A stretch of DNA of 64,000 nucleotides, from assembly GCA_036509255.1 (NCBI GenBank), contig DATCFY010000044.1, positions 1-64,000 of the forward strand, read 5' to 3'. Below, piece after piece: positions 1 to 7,599 of the stretch; position 1 is the first letter of the stretch; the number at the start of each line of letters is the position of its first letter. The translations under genes and the position numbers were made by a program. The notes under the pieces are model-generated. The model saw nothing but the letters and a program-made list of their open reading frames with translations, was not told the origin of the DNA and searched no databases. The stretch comes from RYN-230 sp036509255. Its GTDB lineage: Bacteria; Actinomycetota; Actinomycetes; Streptosporangiales; Streptosporangiaceae.

Positions 1-1602
1 GGCGAAGAAGTCGTTCCCCTTGTCGTCCACGATGATGAACGCCGGGAAGTCGCGGACCTCGATGCGCCAGACCGCCTCCATGCCGAGTTCCGGGTACTCG
101 AGGACCTCGACCTTGGTGATGCAGTCCTGGGCCAGCTTGGCCGCGGCGCCGCCGATAGAGCCCAGGTAGAACCCCCCGTGCTCGCGGCAGGCCGCGGTGA
201 CGGCGGGGGAGCGGTTTCCCTTGGCCAGCATGACCATCGAGCCGCCCGCCGCCTGGAACTGGCCGACGTAGGAGTCCATCCGGCCGGCCGTGGTCGGGCC
301 GAACGACCCGGAAGCGTAGCCTTCCGGCGTCTTGGCCGGCCCGGCGTAGTACACGGGGTGGTCCACCAGGTACCGCGGCATGGGGTCGCCGGCGGCCAGC
401 CGCTCGGCGATCTTCGCGTGGGCGATGTCCCGGGCGACCACCAGGGGCCCGGTAAGCGAAAGCCGCGTCGCCACCGGGTATTTCGTCAGTTCCGCGCGGA
501 TCTCGCTCATCGGCCGGTTCAGGTCGATCCGCACTACGTCGTCGCCGAGTTCGTCATCGGTCCTCTCGGGCAGGTACTGGGCCGGGTCGGTCTCCAGCCG
601 CTCGAGGTACACACCCTCGGGCGTGATCTTGGCCAGCGCCTGCCGGTCGGCGGAACACGACACCGCGATGGCCACCGGGCAGGACGCGCCGTGCCGGGGC
701 AGCCGGATCACCCGGACGTCGTGGCAGAAGTACTTGCCGCCGAACTGGGCCCCGATGCCGATCTTCCTGGTGATCTCGAGTACCTCGGCTTCGAGCTCGG
801 TGTCACGGAAGCCATGGCCTGCCGGTGACCCGCCGCTGGGGAGGGTGTCCAGGTACCGGGCGGAGGCGTACTTCGCGGTCTTGAGTGCGTACTCGGCGCT
901 GGTGCCGCCGACGACGATGGCCAGGTGGTACGGGGGGCAGGCGGCCGTGCCCAGGGAGCGGATCTTCTCCTCCAGGAAGGAGTGCAGCCCAGCGGGGTTC
1001 AGCACCGCCTTGGTCTGCTGGTACAGGAACGACTTGTTCGCCGACCCGCCGCCCTTGGCCATGAGCAGGAACTTGTACTCCTCGCCGGGGGTGGCGTAGA
1101 TCTCGACCTGGGCGGGCAGGTTGGTGCCGGTGTTCCGCTCCTCGAACATCGACAGCGGGGCCAGCTGCGAGTAGCGGAGGTTCAGCTGCGTATAGGCCTC
1201 GTAGATGCCGCGGCTGAGATGCTGTTCATCCTGCCCGTCGGTGAGGACCTGGCCGCCCCGCTTCCCCATCACGATGGCAGTCCCGGTGTCCTGGCACATG
1301 GGCAGCACGCCACCGGCCGCGATGCACGCGTTCTTCAGCAGGTCCTGAGCCACGAAACGATCGTTGCGGCTGGCTTCCGGATCATCGAGGATGGCCCGCA
1401 GCTGACGCAGGTGCCCCGGCCGCAGCAGGTGGGCGATGTCCCGCATGCCCTCGCGGGCGACCAGAGTGAGCACCTCTGGGTCCACCTCGAGGAAGTCCCG
1501 GCCGAAGGCCTGGCGCCGGGTGATCCCGTCCGCGGTCAGCAGGCGGTACTCGGTGGCGTCGGGGCCCAGGGGGAGCAGGTCGGTGTACGCGAACTCGGGC
1601 AT
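1..1602 (-). CDS. fum: class I fumarate hydratase (iron-sulfur), 3' end beyond window
   Basis: Class I fumarase interconverts fumarate and malate in the TCA cycle, in the cytosol, with an oxygen-labile [4Fe-4S] cluster. The 534 codons in the window read without a break. They carry the three family cysteines near residues 103 (motif CQDTGT), 222 (ACPPYH) and 316 (SCSADR), which match the cluster ligands of E. coli FumA. The visible end, EVRDFPAF then VDDKGNDFF, is the conserved C-terminus of single-chain FumA/FumB enzymes, so only about 10-20 residues are missing. The ATG start has AGGAGG about 11 nt upstream. M. tuberculosis has a class II fumarase at the same place next to glpX; here the iron-sulfur type is used. 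Confidence 0.95.
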   Translation of the reverse strand, partial: MPEFAYTDLLPLGPDATEYRLLTADGITRRQAFGRDFLEVDPEVLTLVAREGMRDIAHLLRPGHLRQLRAILDDPEASRNDRFVAQDLLKNACIAAGGVLPMCQDTGTAIVMGKRGGQVLTDGQDEQHLSRGIYEAYTQLNLRYSQLAPLSMFEERNTGTNLPAQVEIYATPGEEYKFLLMAKGGGSANKSFLYQQTKAVLNPAGLHSFLEEKIRSLGTAACPPYHLAIVVGGTSAEYALKTAKYASARYLDTLPSGGSPAGHGFRDTELEAEVLEITRKIGIGAQFGGKYFCHDVRVIRLPRHGASCPVAIAVSCSADRQALAKITPEGVYLERLETDPAQYLPERTDDELGDDVVRIDLNRPMSEIRAELTKYPVATRLSLTGPLVVARDIAHAKIAERLAAGDPMPRYLVDHPVYYAGPAKTPEGYASGSFGPTTAGRMDSYVGQFQAAGGSMVMLAKGNRSPAVTAACREHGGFYLGSIGGAAAKLAQDCITKVEVLEYPELGMEAVWRIEVRDFPAFIIVDDKGNDFFA

Positions 1603-1788
1603 CGTGGGCTCGTCCTCCTGGTGACTGCGGTGTCTTTTCATCGTAGGTCGACGCGACCGTAGCGCTGCGCCGAGCACGCGCACGGCCGGGACTGGCCAGG
1701 TTGGCATGGCTGGCTTCCGCCCGGGTAAGGGTGTCCCATCCCCGGCGGTGGTGGTGCTGAGCGGGTCCGGGTCAGGAGGGAGAGGGCC

Positions 1789-2061
1789 GTGAGCATGCCA
1801 GGCAGTGACGAGCAAGCGATGAGGGTCCCGAATAGCGACGAGCAGGCGATGAGCCTCGACGAGGCTTCCCGTCAGCTCGAGCTGGCCGTGCACGACGCCC
1901 AGGTGTCGTTCGACTGCATCGCGCTGGGTAACCTCGACCGCGCCCACACCAACGCGGTTACGGCGCGCATCGCCGCCGACGCGGCTGAGACGCTGCTGCG
2001 CGTGGTGCTGGGCCGGGTGGCCGAGCCGCACGAGGGGCCGGTGTCCGAGCCCCCCGACTGA
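1789..2061 (+). CDS. small hypothetical protein, 90 aa
   Basis: I do not recognise the family. A good ribosome site, AGGAGGG at 1774-1780, stands 8 nt before this GTG; an ATG two codons later is the alternative. The N-terminus contains a near-exact 10-residue duplication (SDEQAM appears twice, from a 30-bp DNA repeat at 1804-1853). The middle is a predicted alpha-helical Ala/Leu-rich segment, and the tail is acidic and proline-rich. There is no signal peptide or membrane segment. It is transcribed divergently from fumarase and convergently with the phosphotransferase, whose stop lies 8 bp away. Confidence 0.6.
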   Translation: MSMPGSDEQAMRVPNSDEQAMSLDEASRQLELAVHDAQVSFDCIALGNLDRAHTNAVTARIAADAAETLLRVVLGRVAEPHEGPVSEPPD

Positions 2062-2068
2062 CCGGGGG

Positions 2069-3076
2069 CTACCTGCGGCCCTCCTCGTCGCTGGCCTGCC
2101 TGACCAGGGAACTCAGGAACCCGAAGGACTTGGCATCCTCCTCGGTCCCGGTGTGCGTCCGCCGGAAGCGGCTCACGTCCGCGGCGATATCGGCGATGTC
2201 CCAGCGCAGCCGGTACAGATCCAGCATCAGGGGCTGCGGGGTGACGCCGGTCAGGCCGGCGTAGGCCTCAAGGATGGACCCATCGCCGGGGTCGAGGCTC
2301 CACAGATCACGCTCGGGCGGGGCGGCCAGGGCCGTGTCCCAGTCAATGAGCAGCCACCCGCCCGGGGCCAGCATGGTGTTGCCGGGATGCGGCTCACCGT
2401 GGGTGAGGACCGTCCGGAGGGAGTGGGTACGGGCGGTCGCCACGAGGTGGTCATAGCGGGCGAGCAGCCGCTGGAGAGGGGCGGCACGCTGCTGGACCAG
2501 GCGCGCTGCGGGGCGCGAGTATGGTCCCCGGTCGGGCGGGTCATCACCGGGCTGGCAGGCGGCCTCCATCTCGTCCCGGTGCGGTACACGGAAGTCGTCC
2601 GCCTGCGCCCGCCGCCGGGCTGCGGGCGGGGCGGTGTGCGTGGCGGCGAGCATGTCGAGCACGGCAAGCCGGTGCGCGGGTGAGGAGAACTCCGCCCAGT
2701 CGAAGCTCTGGCCCGAAGCGAACGGATAGACCGCGACGCCGAACCGGCTGCTGACCCGCGCGAGTGGCTCGCCGTCCCGGGCAGGAACCGGCGCCACCAC
2801 GAAGGTGCGGCCGCATTCCCTCAGGTCCGTGGCGGCGGCCAGGGCCGCGCGCAGCCGCCGGAATCCCGCGGCCAGCGGCTCGGCCTGCGTCAGCCGTTTG
2901 TTCTCCAGTTCATCGGCCGTGACGAACCACCGTGACCCGTCCTCGCCGGAGACCGCCCAGTGATGGCTTCCCCAGCCGACGGCCCGGTACCGCACCGAGG
3001 CCACGCGGATACCCCAGTGCCGCTCCAGGGCTGGCACCAGCAAGGCCTCGGGCAGGTCGGCGGGCGGGGTCAGCAT
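2069..3076 (-). CDS. aminoglycoside/choline-kinase-type phosphotransferase
   Basis: This 335-residue protein of the APH/choline kinase fold should transfer a phosphate from ATP to a small hydroxylated substrate. It has the catalytic loop HGEPHPGN near residues 225-232 and the metal-binding IDWD near 240. The N-terminal lobe (VGWGSHHWAV, then WFVTADEL) resembles APH(9)-like and homoserine-kinase-like members. The substrate cannot be deduced: it may be an antibiotic, but many chromosomal members act on metabolites. The start is an ATG that sits 6 nt after a TACCGT hexamer with no ribosome site, so the mRNA may be leaderless. The gene stands alone, 56 bp downstream of the exporter permease on the same strand. 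Confidence 0.8.
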   Translation of the reverse strand: MLTPPADLPEALLVPALERHWGIRVASVRYRAVGWGSHHWAVSGEDGSRWFVTADELENKRLTQAEPLAAGFRRLRAALAAATDLRECGRTFVVAPVPARDGEPLARVSSRFGVAVYPFASGQSFDWAEFSSPAHRLAVLDMLAATHTAPPAARRRAQADDFRVPHRDEMEAACQPGDDPPDRGPYSRPAARLVQQRAAPLQRLLARYDHLVATARTHSLRTVLTHGEPHPGNTMLAPGGWLLIDWDTALAAPPERDLWSLDPGDGSILEAYAGLTGVTPQPLMLDLYRLRWDIADIAADVSRFRRTHTGTEEDAKSFGFLSSLVRQASDEEGRR

Positions 3077-3082
3077 CTGGCC

Positions 3083-3088
3083 ACGGTA
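3083..3088 (-). promoter_or_regulatory. leaderless-type -10 hexamer for the phosphotransferase
   Basis: TACCGT fits the actinobacterial -10 consensus TANNNT and stands exactly 6 nt before the ATG at 3076, with no Shine-Dalgarno sequence between. Transcription would start at or next to the start codon. No clear -35 was seen. Confidence 0.45.
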
Positions 3089-3132
3089 GAAGGCGGACCG
3101 CCGGAACGGCTACCGGATAGACGGGCCGCCGG

Positions 3133-3999
3133 TCACTTGGCCAGGCGGGGGAGCAGGGCCGAGGCGACGATCACGCCCGCGACAGCCGAGCCCACCAGCA
3201 CGGTGACGTCCAGCGCCAGGTTGGTCGGCACCCCGATAAGCAGCCCGCGCAGCGCGTCTACCTCGTAGGACAGCGGGTTGACCTTGCTGATCGCCTGCAG
3301 CCAGCCCGGCATCAGGGCGGTCGGGTACAGCGCGTTGGAGCTGAAGAACAGCGGCATGGTGATGGCCTGACCGATGCCCATCAGCCGGTCCCGGCTCAGG
3401 GCCAGGCCGGCGATCGACATGGACAGGCACGAGAAGAACGCCGAGCCCAGCACGACCACGCAGGCGGTGGCCAGCAGCTTCAGCGGGTTATGGGTCAGCG
3501 CAACGCCGAGAATGGCGGTGAGCACGACGATCACCAACGCTTGGACGAGCGAGCGGAGCCCCGCCGCGAAAGCCTTGCCGGTGATCAGCGCGGAGCGCGG
3601 GGTGGGCGTCACCATGAGCTTGGCCAGGACGCCCGCATCACGTTCCCAGATGATCTGGATGCCGTAGAAGATGGCCACGAACAAGGCCGACTGGGCCAGG
3701 ATCCCTGGTGCGAGGTAGGCGAGGTAGGGGATTCCATTCGGGGTCTGGATGGCATGGATCTTGGTGAATGTCTCACCGAAGATGAGCAGCCAGAGCGCCG
3801 GCTGGATGGCCCGGGTGTAGAGCTCGGTGCGGTCGTGCCGCAGCTTGCGCAGCTCCACCCAGCACAGCGTGAGCATCCGGCTGATCAGCTGGCGCACGCC
3901 CACCCGGGCGCTGGGTGCGGCGCGATAGTCAGCCGAGACGGCGGGCGGTGCGCCGGGCGCGACGGACGTCACGGATGCCTCCCTTCGCGGTGTCCTCAT
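3133..3999 (-). CDS. ABC-2 type exporter permease (DrrB-like)
   Basis: This 288-residue integral membrane protein belongs to the ABC-2 permease family. It has an N-terminal cytoplasmic segment of about 60 residues, then six hydrophobic spans with the family pattern (TRAIQPALWLLIFG early; FFSSNALYP and the segment LQAISKVNPLSYEVDALRG late). It pairs with the ATPase encoded just upstream to form a drug or lipid exporter of the DrrAB type. Its start lies inside the 3' end of the ATPase gene (71 bp overlap; a GTG at 3972 would still overlap by 44 bp), so the two are translationally coupled. The MarR gene heads the same operon and probably controls it. The exported substrate is unknown. Confidence 0.88.
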   Translation of the reverse strand: MRTPRREASVTSVAPGAPPAVSADYRAAPSARVGVRQLISRMLTLCWVELRKLRHDRTELYTRAIQPALWLLIFGETFTKIHAIQTPNGIPYLAYLAPGILAQSALFVAIFYGIQIIWERDAGVLAKLMVTPTPRSALITGKAFAAGLRSLVQALVIVVLTAILGVALTHNPLKLLATACVVVLGSAFFSCLSMSIAGLALSRDRLMGIGQAITMPLFFSSNALYPTALMPGWLQAISKVNPLSYEVDALRGLLIGVPTNLALDVTVLVGSAVAGVIVASALLPRLAK

Positions 4000-4858
4000 C
4001 GAGCGTCCCGCCGGTGAAGTGACGGAACACCTCGTCTAGTGAGGCGTCTGGGCCGAGCAGGGCCTTCAGGTTCGCCGGGCTGTCCGTGGCCTGCACCCGG
4101 CCGCTGTGCATGAGCGAGACGCGGTCGCAGTACAGGTCGGCCTCTTCCATGTGATGCGTGGTCATCAGCACGGTCATCCCGGCCTGCTCGCGCAGCCGGG
4201 TGATGTGCTCCCACACGTCGGAGCGGGCGATCGGGTCCAGGCCGACCGTGGGCTCGTCGAGTACCAGCAGGCGAGGAGCGTTGACCAGGGCCTGCGCGAG
4301 TTCCAGCCGCCGCACCATGCCACCGGAGTAGGTCTTCACGAGGCGCCCCGCGGGCTCGGTCAGCCCCATTGCGTCCAGCGCCTCCTGCACCCGCTGCGCG
4401 CGCCCACTGCGCGGCACGTCGAACAGCCGGGCGAACAGTTCCACGTTCTCCCGGCCGGTCAGCGACCCATCCGCGGACAGCAGTTGCGGGACGTAGCCGA
4501 TCATCCGGCGGACCCGCATCGGCTGGGTGGCGGCGTCCGCGCCGAACACGCTGATCCGCCCGTCCATCGGCTTGAGCAGGGTGACCTGCATCCGGATGGT
4601 GGTGGTCTTGCCCGCCCCGTTGGGGCCGAGCAGGCCGAAGGTCTCACCAGGCGCGATGGTCAAGTCCACGTGGTCCACCGCGACGCGGTCGCCGAACCGG
4701 TAGGTGACTCCGGCGCAGTTCACCGCGGGCTCGGCCAGGGCGAGACCTCCCTCGAGGGTCGCCTCGTGGCCCGTCTCGTGGCCGGGCGGCTGGGCCGCGG
4801 GCTGCGCCGCGGCGCCTGCGGGCGGGCTGGTCACGGATCCGCCAGGATCCAGGCTCAC
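3929..4858 (-). CDS. ABC exporter ATP-binding protein (DrrA-like)
   Basis: Cytoplasmic ATPase of 309 residues that powers the neighbouring ABC-2 permease. It shows Walker A GPNGAGKTT near residues 75-84, signature YSGGMVRRLELA near 180, Walker B LLVLDEPT near 195-202 and the H-loop in MTTHHMEEAD. The C-terminal tail (LDEVFRHFTG) is typical of drug-exporter DrrA proteins. I place the start at the GTG at 4858 because its first bases overlap the stop codon of the MarR gene (GTGA), a classic coupling arrangement. A longer reading to 4981 would only add low-complexity residues antisense to nothing and inside marR. An Ala/Pro/Gly-rich leader of about 40 residues precedes the domain. Confidence 0.9.
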   Translation of the reverse strand: MSLDPGGSVTSPPAGAAAQPAAQPPGHETGHEATLEGGLALAEPAVNCAGVTYRFGDRVAVDHVDLTIAPGETFGLLGPNGAGKTTTIRMQVTLLKPMDGRISVFGADAATQPMRVRRMIGYVPQLLSADGSLTGRENVELFARLFDVPRSGRAQRVQEALDAMGLTEPAGRLVKTYSGGMVRRLELAQALVNAPRLLVLDEPTVGLDPIARSDVWEHITRLREQAGMTVLMTTHHMEEADLYCDRVSLMHSGRVQATDSPANLKALLGPDASLDEVFRHFTGGTLDEDTAKGGIRDVRRARRTARRLG

Positions 4859-5373
4859 TGCTGCTCCATCCTCTCGGCCAGCCGGACCAGGGCGGGGATC
4901 GCGCCGGCCAGGGCGCGCCGGTCTGACTCGGGCAGCGTGGCGAGGACCTCGCTGGCCAGCTCGGCCCGCAGGTCGCGCCACTCCTCGAGCCGCCGGTGGG
5001 CTTTGTCCGTCACGGTGAGCCGGACCGACCGGCTGTCCGGCAGCGATCGTTCGCGCCGGAGCAGGTCCTGCTCGGCCAGGCGGCCGACCAGGGTGCTGAC
5101 CGTGTTCGGGGCGAGCCGCAGTTCGTGGGCGGCGTCCGCGACGCAGATGCCGGGCCGCGAGGCGATCAGCCGGAGCAGCTCGCTCTGCGCGGTCGGCAGC
5201 GGCTCGGTGGCCCAGGCGTGCCGGACGGCCCGCCGTGCGGTCCGCCGCACCGCGCTGATCGCGGCCAGCAGTTCCGCCGCCTCCGCCCGCGAGCCGTCCT
5301 CCGCCCGCGAGCTGTCCTCCGCCCGGGACGCCGCCTCCGCGGGCCCACCCGCCCCGATCCCTATATCGTTCAC
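4855..5373 (-). CDS. MarR-family regulator of the ABC exporter
   Basis: This 172-residue winged-helix protein has a MarR domain at about residues 60-165. The recognition-helix region reads AAHELRLAPNTVSTLVGRL and the wing RRERSLPDSRSVRLTVTDKG-like (here TDKAHRR). The first 40 residues contain a threefold SRAED-type repeat from an 18-bp DNA repeat around 5279-5335, absent from typical MarR proteins and probably a disordered extension. It is the first gene of a marR-ATPase-permease operon, so autorepression released by the exporter's substrate is the likely control. A 20-bp inverted repeat lies directly in front of the GTG start, with no room for a ribosome site. Confidence 0.88.
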   Translation of the reverse strand: MNDIGIGAGGPAEAASRAEDSSRAEDGSRAEAAELLAAISAVRRTARRAVRHAWATEPLPTAQSELLRLIASRPGICVADAAHELRLAPNTVSTLVGRLAEQDLLRRERSLPDSRSVRLTVTDKAHRRLEEWRDLRAELASEVLATLPESDRRALAGAIPALVRLAERMEQQ

Positions 5374-5374
5374 A

Positions 5375-5394
5375 GAGCTAACAATATTTAGCTC
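5375..5394 (-). promoter_or_regulatory. MarR operator overlapping a leaderless -10
   Basis: Inverted repeat GAGCTAA-N6-TTAGCTC ends one base before the marR GTG. Read on the minus strand, the same bases contain TATTGT (5386-5381), a TANNNT hexamer exactly 7 nt before the GTG. A MarR dimer on this site would cover the -10 element and the transcription start of a leaderless mRNA. The site is strikingly AT-rich for this genome. Confidence 0.65.
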
Positions 5395-5470
5395 AGGCGG
5401 CGGTGGCTAGCGGGCCGCGAAGATTCCCATGATCGTGGTGCTTTCTGCCCCGCTGATGGGGGGAGCCCGC

Positions 5471-6724
5471 TCAGCCAGAGGCGGCGGAACCGGCCTCTGC
5501 CGTGCTCGCCGCCTCGTTCCGCCCCCCGCGGACCCGGCTCGGCTCGAACCCGGCGGCCAGCGCGATAATGACTAGCGTCAGCACCAGCGGCGCGGCGTAG
5601 GCGGCGCGCCAGCCCGCCGGGCCGCCGACTCCGCCCGCGATCCCGCCGACCAGCGCGGCACCGAGCACGAAGCCGACGTAGTTGAACACGTTGACCCGCG
5701 AGATGGCGATGCCCGACCCAGTGGGATCGAGTTTCGAGGTGGCCGAGAAGCACATCGGCGGGACCACGCAGAAGCCCAGGCCGGTCACGGCGAAGGCGGC
5801 GATGGCCAGGTACGGGGATGGGGCCAGCACTACGCCCAGCAGGCCCAGCCCGGCGACCACGGCCCCGGCCCGCACCACCGCTGCGGCGCCGAACCGCCGC
5901 ACCGTGCGGTCACCGAAGGCCCGGCCCGCCACCATCATCGTCTGGTAGGCCGCGTAGGCCAGCGGGAGCAGCGCCTTGCTGCCGTGCTGGACCTTCGACA
6001 TGTAGACCGAGCTGTAGTTGGAGACGGCGGCGTCCCCGATGTACATGCAGCACATGGCCACGCCGATGAAGATGATCGGCCGCCACGGGATCTGGATGCC
6101 CGCCTTCTTCGCCGCGGACTCCGACGGCGGCGCGACGTCGGCCTCCTTGCCGAACAGGCTGCGCCCGAGGACCAGCGCGACGGCCAGCCCGGTCACCCCG
6201 GCGATCGTGAACGCCACCCCCAGGGACAGGCCAAGCTTCCCGGCGGCCGCGTTCCACAGTCCGCCGAGGATCCCGGCCGCGCTCCAGAAGCCGTAGAACG
6301 CGTTGATGACGCTGTAGCCGTAGCGCTTCTCGGTGATCGCGCCCTGCATGTTCATGGTCGCGTCCACCGCGCCGAGGAACAGCCCGAACAGGCCCACCGT
6401 GACGTATAGCTCGGGCCGGGTGCTGGCGAAGCCGATGGCCGGCAGGCTCAGGCAGACCAGCGGCTGGGCGACGCGCAGTACCGTGCCGCTGCCAAACCGG
6501 GCAGCCAGCGGGCCGGAGAGCACGCTGCCTACCCCGGCGATGACCGGGACGATGAGCAGGACCAGGGTGAGCTGCCCGTTGGACAGGTGAAACTTGCTTT
6601 GCAGGACGGAGACGCGGGTGACCACGACCGCGAAGCAGAGGCCCTGAACGAAGAACGCGGCGCTGGTTGCCTTCCGCCCGCGGTGGTCGCCGGCCTGCCG
6701 CGGATCCGTGCCGTCCAGCTTCAT
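5471..6724 (-). CDS. MFS transporter (YbjJ-like)
   Basis: Major facilitator of 417 residues with about twelve hydrophobic spans. The pattern DATMNMQG near residue 110 followed by INAFYGFWSAAGILGG resembles the E. coli YbjJ group of MFS carriers. Its substrate is unknown. I start at the ATG at 6724, which has GGGAG about 7 nt upstream; the extra upstream residues in the open frame look non-coding. It ends 97 bp before the marR promoter on the same strand, so it could share a functional context with the exporter operon, but the operator suggests separate transcription. It is divergent from the DUF1707 gene. Confidence 0.85.
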   Translation of the reverse strand: MKLDGTDPRQAGDHRGRKATSAAFFVQGLCFAVVVTRVSVLQSKFHLSNGQLTLVLLIVPVIAGVGSVLSGPLAARFGSGTVLRVAQPLVCLSLPAIGFASTRPELYVTVGLFGLFLGAVDATMNMQGAITEKRYGYSVINAFYGFWSAAGILGGLWNAAAGKLGLSLGVAFTIAGVTGLAVALVLGRSLFGKEADVAPPSESAAKKAGIQIPWRPIIFIGVAMCCMYIGDAAVSNYSSVYMSKVQHGSKALLPLAYAAYQTMMVAGRAFGDRTVRRFGAAAVVRAGAVVAGLGLLGVVLAPSPYLAIAAFAVTGLGFCVVPPMCFSATSKLDPTGSGIAISRVNVFNYVGFVLGAALVGGIAGGVGGPAGWRAAYAAPLVLTLVIIALAAGFEPSRVRGGRNEAASTAEAGSAASG

Positions 6725-6875
6725 GCGCCGCTCCCAGGCTCGCGAGCCACACCCCGCTGAGGCCGCCACCCGGGTCCGTGCCGTCAACATCGTGCGATCA
6801 GGGCTGATCCCGGGCGGTCCGGGCCGGGTCCGTGCGGTCAGGGTAGGGATCGTGCCGTCCGGGCGTCAAGGCGGC

Positions 6876-6881
6876 TATCGT
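6876..6881 (+). promoter_or_regulatory. leaderless-type -10 hexamer for the DUF1707 gene
   Basis: TATCGT, then 6 nt, then the GTG at 6888. No other good ribosome site is present, which supports leaderless translation. Confidence 0.45.
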
Positions 6882-6887
6882 CAGAGG

Positions 6888-7484
6888 GTGAATCCCCGGC
6901 AGAGCCCGCGTGACCTGCGTGCCTCGGACGCTGACCGGGAGCGCGTGGTCGCGCTGCTCGCCGAGGCGGCCGGGGACGGGCGGATCACGCTTGAGGAGCA
7001 CGCGCACCGGGTGCAGCGGGCGTACACCGCACGGACCCTGGGTGACCTGGCCGGGCTGACCGATGACCTGGCGCTGCCCGGAGCCCAGCCGCTGCGGCTG
7101 GACAGCTCCCGGGCGGTGACCGCCTTCTTCGCCACCGAGCGGCGCGAGGGCCGCTGGGTCGTCCCGGACCGGCTGGTGGTGACGGCCATCGGCGGCCAGG
7201 TCGTGCTGGACCTGCGCGAGGCGCTGCTGCAAGGGCAGCGCACCGTGATGTACGTCAGCGCCATGGGCGGACAGGTAAACCTGCTGGTGCCGTCGGGGGT
7301 CACGGTCATCACCCGCAACCTCTCCGCCTCGCTGCCGGGGGCCCGGCCCGACCCGAACCCGGAACCGCTGGTCCCCCCGGGAACCCCGGTCATCGAGCTG
7401 CATACGCTGACCGTGCTGGGCCGCATCCACGTCCGGACGCCCCGGCCGCGCCGGTCCGGCCTGTTCGGCCGCCGCCCTCGCTAG
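6888..7484 (+). CDS. DUF1707 domain protein with LiaF-like C-terminus
   Basis: This 198-residue protein begins with the DUF1707 module common in actinobacteria (residues 1-55: SPRDLRASDADRERV, then EAAGDGRITLEEHAHR and the LGDLAGLTDDL ending). It continues with a beta-rich domain (residues 85-185) of repeated short strands, like the cell-envelope stress protein LiaF/DUF2154. There are no membrane spans, which suggests a cytoplasmic or membrane-peripheral role in envelope sensing; this is inference from the family. The GTG at 6888 is chosen because the homologous region starts there and a TATCGT hexamer lies 6 nt upstream. It is convergent with glpX. Confidence 0.78.
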   Translation: MNPRQSPRDLRASDADRERVVALLAEAAGDGRITLEEHAHRVQRAYTARTLGDLAGLTDDLALPGAQPLRLDSSRAVTAFFATERREGRWVVPDRLVVTAIGGQVVLDLREALLQGQRTVMYVSAMGGQVNLLVPSGVTVITRNLSASLPGARPDPNPEPLVPPGTPVIELHTLTVLGRIHVRTPRPRRSGLFGRRPR

Positions 7485-7503
7485 CCGCCGCTGCCCGGCT
7501 AGC
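7480..7503. terminator. short hairpin at the end of the DUF1707 gene
   Basis: GCTAGCCG and CGGCTAGC pair as an 8-bp stem around an 8-nt loop and include the TAG stop codon. There is no T-tract. It lies between two convergent genes and could act in both directions. Confidence 0.35.
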
Positions 7504-7599
7504 CGCGGCCCACACGATGACGAACAGCGCGGCGATGCAGAACCCGGCGAGACTGATGTTGAGGTTGGCCGTCAGCGACCAGCCGGGCGGTGTCAGCTA
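7487..7599 (-). pseudogene. possible remnant of a membrane-protein C-terminus
   Basis: Read on the minus strand after a TAG at 7599-7597, the frame gives a convincing hydrophobic span (NLNISLAGFCIAALFVIVW) flanked by SLTA and an Ala-rich end. It has no start codon and is out of frame with glpX. The pattern recalls the last helix of HoxN/NixA-type nickel permeases, but this rests on memory of the family and the piece is only about 38 codons. It may equally be chance. Confidence 0.2.

Noticed and set aside
178..1662. Long plus-strand open frames opposite the fumarase gene
   Set aside because: They are Arg/Gly/Pro-rich antisense products of a GC-rich gene; the minus strand carries a full set of fumarase motifs.
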